Source: DATAPE01 sp034667525 (GTDB lineage Bacteria; Actinomycetota; CADDZG01; WHSQ01). From it: DNA of 64,000 bases. The stretch is from the NCBI GenBank assembly GCA_034667525.1, contig JAXDJO010000010.1, positions 1-64,000 on the forward strand. The letters are read 5' to 3'. A program made the translations under genes and the position numbers. Under the pieces are notes generated by a model. It had not been told where the DNA came from. It saw only the letters and a list, made by a program, of their open reading frames with translations, and made no database searches. Positions 14,494 through 21,258 of this stretch are shown in pieces; the stretch's first letter is position 1; every line of letters begins with the position of its first letter.

Positions 14494-15678
14494 CTAGTCC
14501 AGTGCCTGCGTCAGATCGGCTATGAGGTCTTCGGGGTCTTCGAGGCCCACTGAGAGCCGGCAGAAGCCGGGGGTGATCCCGGCTGCTTCGAGCTCCTGGG
14601 GAGTTAATTGAGTGTGGGTGATGCTGGCGGCGTGCACTATCAGCGAATGCGTGCCGCCCAGGGATGCCGCCCGTTTGATCAGCGATAGTCGCCCCTGGAA
14701 GTTCGCGGCCCCCTCGATGCCTCCGGATACATCGAAGCCGAGTGTGCCTCCGCCCCGGCCGCCCAGCAGCGCGTGCGCGAGCCCATGGGAAGGGTTCGAG
14801 GGCAGTCCCGGATAGTCGACAGCGTTGACTCGAGGGTGACTTTCGAGGAGTTCGGCGATCCGAAGGGCGGTTGCGCAAGAACGCTCAACTCGAAGTTGCA
14901 GTGTGGCGAGACCTCGGAGCGTCAGCCACGCATTGAAGGGCGACAACACCGGTCCGAGCTCACGGGCGAGATCGGCGATCGGCTCCAGGAGGGCGGGTGG
15001 CCCGCAGACGATCCCAGCCAAGAGGTCGTGATGACCCCCGAGGAACTTCGTAGCCGAGTGCACGGAGATATCTGCTCCGTGCTCGATGGGTCTGCAGAGT
15101 ATGGGGCTCGCGAAGGTGTTGTCCACGATCAGAGGAACCCGGTGGGCGCCCGCGATCTCCGCGAGGCGGGGCAGGTCCGCAACGGTGATGCGCGGGTTGC
15201 CGATGATCTCGCAATAGAGGAGCTTCGCTCCCTCCAGCGACCTATCGATCCCCTCGAAGTCGTCGACATCGACCAAGGCAGCCTCGATCCCGTAACGGGG
15301 AAGGATGTGCGCCAGCAGCGAGTGCGTCCCGCCGTAGAGCTGACGAGCGGCCACCACCCTGTCGCCTGCACGGCACAGCCCGAGGAAGATCGCCGAGGTG
15401 GCCCCCATGCCCGACGCGAAAGCCTCGGCCCCGGCCGCGCCTTCGAGATCGGCTACCGCGGCCTCCAGCTGGTCCGTCGTGGGGTTCGCCCAGCGCGCGT
15501 AGACGTAACCCGCACCTACCTTTTCCTGCGAAGCCTTCGCGAAATCCTCGGTGCGCTCGAACGAGAAAGTGGACGAGGGGTCTAAGTGGGGAGAGAGCGG
15601 CTCCCCATCCTGCTCAGGGATGGCGGGGAGGTGGATCGCTCGCGTGGCCAGGCCACGTTTGCCGTCCCGTTCGCTTAT
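14494..15678 (-). CDS. Cys/Met metabolism PLP-dependent enzyme (cystathionine gamma-synthase/lyase family)
   Basis: 394 residues from the ATA at 15678. It has the family marks: ASGMGATSAIFLGL (phosphate-binding), QLYGGTHSLL, LIVDNTFASPI (Asp186 to the PLP ring nitrogen), SATKFLGGHHD with the Schiff-base Lys at about 211, and RLSVGLEDPEDLI at the end. Which reaction it runs (cystathionine synthesis or cleavage, methionine gamma-lyase, or sulfhydrylase) cannot be decided from sequence. No ATG/GTG/TTG occurs in frame between GTG 15996 (deep in the upstream gene) and about residue 91. AGGAG sits 5 bases before the ATA, which I take as the likely start. It follows the RAM-domain gene by 8 bases. 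Confidence 0.85.
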   Translation of the reverse strand: MSERDGKRGLATRAIHLPAIPEQDGEPLSPHLDPSSTFSFERTEDFAKASQEKVGAGYVYARWANPTTDQLEAAVADLEGAAGAEAFASGMGATSAIFLGLCRAGDRVVAARQLYGGTHSLLAHILPRYGIEAALVDVDDFEGIDRSLEGAKLLYCEIIGNPRITVADLPRLAEIAGAHRVPLIVDNTFASPILCRPIEHGADISVHSATKFLGGHHDLLAGIVCGPPALLEPIADLARELGPVLSPFNAWLTLRGLATLQLRVERSCATALRIAELLESHPRVNAVDYPGLPSNPSHGLAHALLGGRGGGTLGFDVSGGIEGAANFQGRLSLIKRAASLGGTHSLIVHAASITHTQLTPQELEAAGITPGFCRLSVGLEDPEDLIADLTQALD

Positions 15679-15686
15679 CGAGGCTC

Positions 15687-15926
15687 CTAGAGGTGGACCA
15701 CGGGGCAGGTCAAGGTGCGGGTGATGCCCTCGACCGCCTGGATCTTGGCCACAACGAGCTTTCCGAGATTGTCGACATTGCTCGCGCTGGCGCGAACTAT
15801 CACGTCGTAAGGTCCCGTTACGTCTTCGGCAGCATCGACACCGTCGATGTCGCGTACCTCCCGTGCGACTTGAGCGGCTTTGCCTACCTCGGTCTGGATC
15901 AGGATGTACGCCTGGACGTCCGCCAT
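15687..15926 (-). CDS. Single-domain Lrp/AsnC ligand-binding (RAM) protein
   Basis: 79 residues, all one RAM domain: VQAYILIQTEVGKAAQVAREV, then VTGPYDVIVRASASNVDNLGKLVVAKIQAVEGI and the end TCPVV. The helix-turn-helix of full Lrp proteins is missing, so it cannot bind DNA alone. Stand-alone RAM proteins bind amino acids and may assemble with full Lrp regulators. It is upstream of and close to a sulfur amino acid enzyme gene, which suggests it senses an amino acid of that pathway (inference). It diverges from pckA. Confidence 0.85.
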   Translation of the reverse strand: MADVQAYILIQTEVGKAAQVAREVRDIDGVDAAEDVTGPYDVIVRASASNVDNLGKLVVAKIQAVEGITRTLTCPVVHL

Positions 15927-16008
15927 GGCCCCTCCTCCATAGAACTTTTGTCAGGGGTGAAGGGACGGGAGTGTAGCAGGGCACTTCAACACGCAAAAGC
16001 TGGGTAGG

Positions 16009-17619
16009 GTGAGCGACTCCCCCAAAACGAAGGGACGACCGCTGCTATCCAGACATCTGGCCGGGATAGAAAGCCCCGGCACTATCTTTCGCAACGCTAG
16101 CCCTCCCCGGCTCGTAGAACTCGCAGTGGCCCGTGGAGAGGGTCTTTTGGCGCTGTCCGGGGCCCTGGTGACCGAGACCGGCAGCCGCACCGGCAGGTCT
16201 CCCAAAGATCGGTTCTTCGTCGCCCACGGCGCGTCGAAGGAGCGGATCGACTGGGGCCAGGGGAACCAACCGATCGAGCCGGACGTCTTCGATGCCCTGT
16301 TCGACCGCGTGAGGCACCATCTCGAAGGCCGTGAACTTTTCGTGGTGGACGGATTCGTTGGAGCAGACCCGGACCATGCGATTAAGCTCCGGGTGATCGC
16401 CGAGCTGGCATGGCATGCGCTCTTCGGCCAGCAACTCTTCCGCCGCCCGGAGCCCGCCGAGCTGGAGGGATTCGAGCCCGACTTCGTGGTGGTCTCGGCC
16501 CCCACCTTCGAAGCCGTCCCCGAACGCGATGGAACTAATTCCGAGGCCTTCATCGGACTCGACCTAGACCGAAAGCAAGTCCTTATCTGCGGGACCCATT
16601 ACGCCGGAGAGCTGAAGAAGTCGATCTTTACATCTGCCAATTACCTGATGCCTCAAGAAGGCGTATTGCCGATGCATTGCTCGGCCAACGTCGGTGAGGG
16701 CGGCGACGTCGCTCTCTTCTTCGGCCTCTCCGGAACCGGCAAGACAACGTTGTCTGCCGACCCCGGTCGCAGGCTGATCGGTGACGACGAGCATGGCTGG
16801 TCGAAGAGCGGGGTCTTCAACTTCGAGGGAGGCTGCTACGCGAAGTGCATCCGGCTGTCCGAAGCCAAGGAACCTCAGATCTGGTCCGCCATCCGCTTCG
16901 GTTCCGTTGTCGAGAATGTGGTGGTGGATGAGAACACGCGCGAGGTGGACTACGACGACGCGTCTCTCACCGAGAACACCCGCGCGGCTTATCCGATCGA
17001 ATTCATTCCAGATTTCGTGCCGGAAGGGAGGGCCGGTCATGCCAAGAGCATCGTTTTCTTAACGGCCGACGCCTTTGGTGTGCTTCCACCGATCGCCCGG
17101 CTGTCGCCTCTTGCCGCGCGCTACCACTTCCTTTCGGGGTTCACCGCCAAGCTCGCAGGAACTGAAGCGGGCCTTGGCAGCGAACCCGAAGCAACCTTCT
17201 CGACGTGCTTTGGGGCGCCGTTCCTTCCAGTGAAGCCGACCGTCTACTCGAAGATGCTTGGCGAGCGCATCGACGAACATGGAGTGCGCGTTTTTCTGGT
17301 CAATACGGGCTGGACCGGGGGACCATTTGGAGTCGGAAAGCGTATCGATCTCGAATCGACGCGAGCGATGATCAGAGCGGCATTGTCCGGGGCTCTCGAT
17401 GACGTCGCCACGAGGAACCACCCGATCTTCAATCTGGATGTTCCGATCTCCTGCCCGGGTGTTGCCGACGACATCTTGGATCCGCAAAGCACCTGGCCCG
17501 ATCCCGAGGCCTACGCTGAAGACGCGAGACAACTCGCACGGATGTTCGTGAAGAACTTCGAGAGATTCGCCGACTCCGTGCCGAAGGAGGTTCTCGAAGC
17601 CGGCCCGCGGCCGGAGTGA
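16009..17619 (+). CDS. pckA: Phosphoenolpyruvate carboxykinase (ATP)
   Basis: 536 residues, the normal ATP-type length. It shows RTGRSPKDRF at the N-terminal oxaloacetate site, the kinase P-loop GLSGTGKTTLSADP, the LIGDDEHGW metal site, and TGWTGGPFGVGKRI. It converts oxaloacetate and ATP to PEP in gluconeogenesis. Most Actinobacteria use the unrelated GTP-type enzyme, so the ATP type is a lineage hint. The GTG start is preceded by a run without a strong Shine-Dalgarno site. It diverges from the RAM-domain gene. Confidence 0.95.
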   Translation: MSDSPKTKGRPLLSRHLAGIESPGTIFRNASPPRLVELAVARGEGLLALSGALVTETGSRTGRSPKDRFFVAHGASKERIDWGQGNQPIEPDVFDALFDRVRHHLEGRELFVVDGFVGADPDHAIKLRVIAELAWHALFGQQLFRRPEPAELEGFEPDFVVVSAPTFEAVPERDGTNSEAFIGLDLDRKQVLICGTHYAGELKKSIFTSANYLMPQEGVLPMHCSANVGEGGDVALFFGLSGTGKTTLSADPGRRLIGDDEHGWSKSGVFNFEGGCYAKCIRLSEAKEPQIWSAIRFGSVVENVVVDENTREVDYDDASLTENTRAAYPIEFIPDFVPEGRAGHAKSIVFLTADAFGVLPPIARLSPLAARYHFLSGFTAKLAGTEAGLGSEPEATFSTCFGAPFLPVKPTVYSKMLGERIDEHGVRVFLVNTGWTGGPFGVGKRIDLESTRAMIRAALSGALDDVATRNHPIFNLDVPISCPGVADDILDPQSTWPDPEAYAEDARQLARMFVKNFERFADSVPKEVLEAGPRPE

Positions 17620-17674
17620 CCGCCCCCTTTTCTGCCCGTCCCAAGCATTCCTGGGGCGCGACGGCGTCATCGTT

Positions 17675-18718
17675 ATGACGGGGCCGGCGGATCAGCTGCT
17701 GAGTGACCTCGGCGAGATCGGCGTCGTGGATCGGATCCTGGGGCGCATCGGTATGCCCGATGGAGCCTTGGTAGCCGGAGGCGATGACGCGGCGGTTGTC
17801 CCGTTCGGGAGCGAGCGCCTCTTGCTCACCATCGACGAGCTCGCAGACGAGGTTGACTTTGACTTCGCGTATTGCTCCGCGGTTGATGTGGGATGGAAGG
17901 CGATCGCGGTGAACGCTTCTGACATCGCCGCCATGTGCGGGCGGCCGCTGTGGGCGACGGTGTCGCTGGCAGTGCCCGCCCGGACCGCAGTGACCATGGT
18001 GGACGAGGTAGTCGAAGGCATGCTCCAAGCCGCATCACGGTGGGGGATAGGGCTGGTCGGAGGTGATCTCAGCAGGGCCCCCCAAGTTTCCGTCACTGTG
18101 GCGATGGCCGGACGCCTGTTTGGGGTCGATCCGGTTCTGCGCTCCGGGGCGGCTGTAGGCGACGCACTATGCGTAACGGGCTCGCTCGGAGGTGCCGCGG
18201 CGGGCCTGCGATTGCTGCGCGCGGGGGGTGGGGTCGAAGACCGATCGTCCGTGCCGCACCCCGAGGGCAAGAGGGGCGACGCGGCGGCCGAGCTGATCAG
18301 CCGCCAGCTCCGCCCTCTCGCTCGGGTGGAGCAAGCAGACGCGCTGGCTCCGTTGCGGCCTTCTTCGATGATCGATCTCTCAGACGGCCTGGCTCCCGAC
18401 CTCACTCGATTGATGAAGGCAAGCGGCTCCGGATGTGCCGTGAACCCCGACGCCCTGCCTCTGGATCACGGTCTGGAGGCGGTGCTGGGATCCGACAGAG
18501 AGGCGGCCTTTGAAGTGGCCATGGTGGGCGGCGAGGACTTCGAGCTGCTGTTCACGATCGATCCTCAATCCGCTGCTGCCGCGATCGGCGCGGTCGAACA
18601 AACCGGAGTCTCCTGTACGCAGATCGGTCGAATCGTTGAGGGCGACTGCCTTGTCGGCGACAGACCCCTCTCGAGCTGGGAGGAGGTGGGATGGGATCAC
18701 CTGCGGAACCAGTCATAG
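17675..18718 (+). CDS. thiL: Thiamine-monophosphate kinase
   Basis: 347 residues. It has the family features DDAAVVPFGSERLLLTIDELADEVDF, VGWKAIAVNASDIAAMCGRP, LVGGDLSRAPQVSVTVAMAGR and SMIDLSDGLAPDLTRLMKASG. It phosphorylates thiamine monophosphate to the active diphosphate. The frame overlaps thiD by 28 bases, so the two act as a thiamine unit. No TPP riboswitch is recognisable in the 55 bases between pckA and thiL. Confidence 0.95.
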   Translation: MTGPADQLLSDLGEIGVVDRILGRIGMPDGALVAGGDDAAVVPFGSERLLLTIDELADEVDFDFAYCSAVDVGWKAIAVNASDIAAMCGRPLWATVSLAVPARTAVTMVDEVVEGMLQAASRWGIGLVGGDLSRAPQVSVTVAMAGRLFGVDPVLRSGAAVGDALCVTGSLGGAAAGLRLLRAGGGVEDRSSVPHPEGKRGDAAAELISRQLRPLARVEQADALAPLRPSSMIDLSDGLAPDLTRLMKASGSGCAVNPDALPLDHGLEAVLGSDREAAFEVAMVGGEDFELLFTIDPQSAAAAIGAVEQTGVSCTQIGRIVEGDCLVGDRPLSSWEEVGWDHLRNQS

Positions 18719-19518
18719 GGATGCGGAGAGCGTTAACCATCGCAGGGTCTGACTCCGGGGGAGGGGCAGGCATCCAGGCAGACCTCAAGGTCTTCTTCGC
18801 CCTCGGCTGTCACGGCATGAGTGCCGTCACTGCCCTGACCGCACAGAACACAGTGGAAGTAGCCGCAATCGAACTGGTTGCCCCAGCCTTCGTCACCGCG
18901 CAGATAGACGCGGTTGTGACGGACATCGGCATCGACGCTGCCAAGACGGGCATGCTCGCGTCTGCCGAGATAGTTGAAGCGGTGGCCAACGCTGTATCGA
19001 CTTACCACGTCGATAGATTGGTCGTAGATCCCGTCTTCGTGTCGAAGCATCGTGATCGATTGCTCGCTGAGGATGCGATAGGAGCTCTGAAGATGAAGCT
19101 GTTTCCACTGGCAATGGTGATTACCCCCAACCTCTACGAGGCGGGAGCTTTGTTGGGAGGAGGCGACATCGCGTCGATCGACGACATGAAGAAAGCAGCA
19201 CCGGAGTTGGGCGCGCTGGGCCCCCGTTCGGTATTACTAAAGGGTGGCCACCTGCCGGGGGCCGAGGCAGTAGATATCTTCTGGGATGGTGAGAGCTGCA
19301 GAGAGATCTCCGGCCCTCGCTACGATACCGATGACACCCACGGCACCGGCTGCGCCTTGTCCGCGGCCATAGCAGCTTTCCTCGCGCGCGGCGCCGAGCT
19401 GTCGAGCGCTATCGACGGTGGGAAACGGTTCGTGTCCGGAGCCATCCGCCGCAGCATCCGTCTTGGGAGGGGGTTTGGCCCGGTGAACCCGGGCTGGGCG
19501 ATTACCGAGGAAACCTAG
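18691..19518 (+). CDS. thiD: Hydroxymethylpyrimidine/phosphomethylpyrimidine kinase
   Basis: 275 residues of the ribokinase-like ThiD family: ALTIAGSDSGGGAGIQADLK, a run with GCHGMSAVTALTAQNT, VVDPVFVSK, and the anion-hole DTDDTHGTGCALSAAIAAFLA. It phosphorylates HMP and HMP-P for thiamine synthesis. ATG 18691 has GAGGAGG just upstream and overlaps thiL; ATG 18721 is an alternative that begins right at the conserved domain. It converges with a membrane protein gene, both stopping in one CTAG. Confidence 0.93.
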   Translation: MGSPAEPVIGMRRALTIAGSDSGGGAGIQADLKVFFALGCHGMSAVTALTAQNTVEVAAIELVAPAFVTAQIDAVVTDIGIDAAKTGMLASAEIVEAVANAVSTYHVDRLVVDPVFVSKHRDRLLAEDAIGALKMKLFPLAMVITPNLYEAGALLGGGDIASIDDMKKAAPELGALGPRSVLLKGGHLPGAEAVDIFWDGESCREISGPRYDTDDTHGTGCALSAAIAAFLARGAELSSAIDGGKRFVSGAIRRSIRLGRGFGPVNPGWAITEET

Positions 19519-20339
19519 AGCGCCGCACGCTCGGTGGCCAGCTGCTCGAGATTCAGATCCTCTTTGCGGGCGCGCAGATCGAAATAGGCAACCAGCATCG
19601 TTGCTGCGACGAACGGAAGGGTCAGGACCACCACCAGGACTTGGATCAGCGACGCCACGATGAAATAAGCGACGTTGTTGACGTTCGTCAATCCCAGAGT
19701 TGCAAAGCCCGGTAGGACGATGTCCAGGAGGCTGGCCCCCATGGAGACCGCGAACAGAAACATGAAGATGCGCAGGATGTGCTTCCGCAACAACTCGCCC
19801 ATTCGACTAAGCCCGTTCCTCAGGTCCATGGCTTCCAAGGTAATGACCTGCACCAGGATGGCGGGGCCGTACAACATGGGCCGAAGGAAAAACTCGAGTG
19901 GAGGCAACAATTGGCGCAACACCAGCGACAGAAGGGTTGACGCGAGCCCGGCAGCGATCAACGGTCCCAGATTCGGGCGCACCTTTCTGAAGGCATCGGT
20001 GGGGGTGGTGCGGTGGCCGACGATCCTGTCCGTGAGCAGCAGCGTCGAGGCTGCCACCCCGATCCCGCCCACCACCATCGGAATCACAACGAGAGCGAAC
20101 CCGAGCACCAAGAGGAACGCGCTTGGGGTGCTGCCTGAGACGCCTATCTGTTGATCGGGCAGCGCCAGCAAGGGTGCCACGGCAATCAGAAAAGCCACCG
20201 CGAGCGGCAGGAACAGCAGGAGCAGGGGGGCAAAATTGTTCCGGTAGAGACCCCCGGCGGCTCTCCACATCGCGGAGGAGTTCATGGGGGAGGGCACCAG
20301 CTCCGCAGAAGAGGGAAGCGGTGTCTCGGAGTCGGGCAA
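19515..20339 (-). CDS. Multi-pass membrane protein, function unknown
   Basis: 274 residues with about six hydrophobic segments, including LLLLFLPLAVAFLIAVAPLLA, FLLVLGFALVVIPMVVGGIG and SLIQVLVVVLTLPFVAATML, and a conserved-looking YFDLRARKEDLNLEQL tail. The pattern resembles the membrane domain attached to some glycerophosphodiester phosphodiesterases and related DUFs, which often end with YFDLRxRKE. I cannot assign a function. The TTG at 20339 has AGGAG only 1 base away; ATG 20285 is an alternative. It lies 4 bases after the short DUF3618 gene and is probably co-transcribed with it. Confidence 0.72.
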   Translation of the reverse strand: MPDSETPLPSSAELVPSPMNSSAMWRAAGGLYRNNFAPLLLLFLPLAVAFLIAVAPLLALPDQQIGVSGSTPSAFLLVLGFALVVIPMVVGGIGVAASTLLLTDRIVGHRTTPTDAFRKVRPNLGPLIAAGLASTLLSLVLRQLLPPLEFFLRPMLYGPAILVQVITLEAMDLRNGLSRMGELLRKHILRIFMFLFAVSMGASLLDIVLPGFATLGLTNVNNVAYFIVASLIQVLVVVLTLPFVAATMLVAYFDLRARKEDLNLEQLATERAAL

Positions 20340-20343
20340 ACTC

Positions 20344-20538
20344 CTAGCTTCTGACGCGGCGCTTCGCGATCATCCCGAGGAGGAGGAGCCCAATGAACAC
20401 TGCGCCGCCGACCGCAGCCTTCTTTCCGGCTTCACCAGCCTCGACTTTGGCCCGGTCGACGAGCTCATCAACCTTGCGAGCCAACTCGTCGCGGGTTTGC
20501 TCGATCTCGCGGGCGGTCGCCTGCGGATCCTTGTTCAT
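20344..20538 (-). CDS. Short DUF3618 membrane protein
   Basis: 64 residues: a charged helix (PQATAREIEQTRDELARKVDEL, the DUF3618 signature), a short linker and one hydrophobic segment (AAVGGAVFIGLLLLGMIA) with a basic end. Its ATG at 20538 overlaps the Holin-X stop by 4 bases (ATGA), which settles the start. It lacks the LEA-like tail of the copy at 13000. This is the second member of a second, reduced Holin-X/DUF3618 cassette. Confidence 0.82.
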   Translation of the reverse strand: MNKDPQATAREIEQTRDELARKVDELVDRAKVEAGEAGKKAAVGGAVFIGLLLLGMIAKRRVRS

Positions 20539-20957
20539 CGGCGTCCCACCGTCTTGGCCCACTCGACGTCATCCTTGATCGTCTTCTTGGTGAGCCGGGG
20601 GTCGATGGGGGTCGTTAGCTTTCTCTTTGCGAGGAGGGCCGCCACGCCACCGATGAGGAGCAGGATCCCTGCCGTGACGAGATCCGCGACCCAGGTCCAG
20701 AGGAAGGTATCGAAGCCGTCTCGCACCGCTAGCAGAAGGAAGATCAGGGCAAAAAGGCCCAGAACCCCCGCGATCGCGATGATCACGGCCCCTTTCGCCT
20801 TCGCCGCCATGGATGCCCCGAGCTCGCTCTTGGCAAGGTCGATCTCCTTGCGGATCAGCGTGGAGAGGTCCTCAGTGACTTCCTTGACGAGTTGGCCGGC
20901 GGTCTTTCGCGGCGAGCCGTCGGTTCGGAAACTGTTGGTGGTCACTCTTTCGGACAT
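20535..20957 (-). CDS. Phage-holin-like (Actinobacterial Holin-X) membrane protein, second copy
   Basis: 140 residues: helix TAGQLVKEVTEDLSTLIRKEIDLAKSEL, two hydrophobic segments at about 57-80 and 87-107, and a C-terminal TIKDDVEWAKTVG that matches TIKEDIEWAKN of the copy at 12605. The pair Holin-X then DUF3618 occurs in the same order in both places. The SigF/SigB-like promoter directly upstream places the likely RNA start 3-4 bases before the ATG, so the message may be almost leaderless. Confidence 0.85.
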   Translation of the reverse strand: MSERVTTNSFRTDGSPRKTAGQLVKEVTEDLSTLIRKEIDLAKSELGASMAAKAKGAVIIAIAGVLGLFALIFLLLAVRDGFDTFLWTWVADLVTAGILLLIGGVAALLAKRKLTTPIDPRLTKKTIKDDVEWAKTVGRR

Positions 20958-20966
20958 TGCCGTTCC

Positions 20967-20993
20967 ATACCCCCTGACGCTCTAGTAGTAACG
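20967..20993 (-). promoter_or_regulatory. SigF/SigB-type promoter of the second Holin-X cassette
   Basis: Read on the minus strand: CGTTA, 16 bases, GGGTAT. It fits the same stress-sigma pattern as the promoter at 11844 and ends 10 bases before the Holin-X ATG. The match in two paralogous cassettes strengthens both calls. Confidence 0.55.
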
Positions 20994-21002
20994 GCTGGCG
21001 TT

Positions 21003-21197
21003 TTAGCCGACGAGTTTCGAGACCTTATTGGCCTTGAGACACTTCGTGCAGACGTTAAGCCTCTGCGGTGACCCCTTCACGAGCACGCGCAGCCTCTGGA
21101 TATTTGGATTCCAACGCCGTCTCGTCCGCCGGTGGCTGTGCGAGATGTTGTTCCCGAACCCGGGGGCCTTGCCACAGATATCGCAGACAGATGACAT
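21003..21197 (-). CDS. rpmB: 50S ribosomal protein L28
   Basis: 64 residues: MSSVCDICGKAPGFGNNISHSHRRTRRRW, VLVKGSPQRLNVCTKCLKANKV. It keeps both Cys pairs (C5, C8, C50, C53), so it is the zinc-binding (C+) form. ATG 21197 begins at the family N-terminus; the frame is open further upstream without family character. It diverges from recG, as in many Actinobacteria. Confidence 0.96.
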   Translation of the reverse strand: MSSVCDICGKAPGFGNNISHSHRRTRRRWNPNIQRLRVLVKGSPQRLNVCTKCLKANKVSKLVG

Positions 21198-21258
21198 AAC
21201 GGCGGCCGAGCCTATCAAATGCCACATCACCCCCGGCACCCCGCACTAGTGTGAGCCG

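Noticed and set aside
15679..15996. N-terminal extension of the PLP enzyme to GTG 15996
   Set aside because: The extension would run through the whole RAM-domain gene in another frame and is Arg/Gly/Cys-rich, unlike the family.
17620..17674. TPP riboswitch before thiL
   Set aside because: The 55-base gap is too short for a TPP aptamer and lacks its conserved CTGAGA segment.
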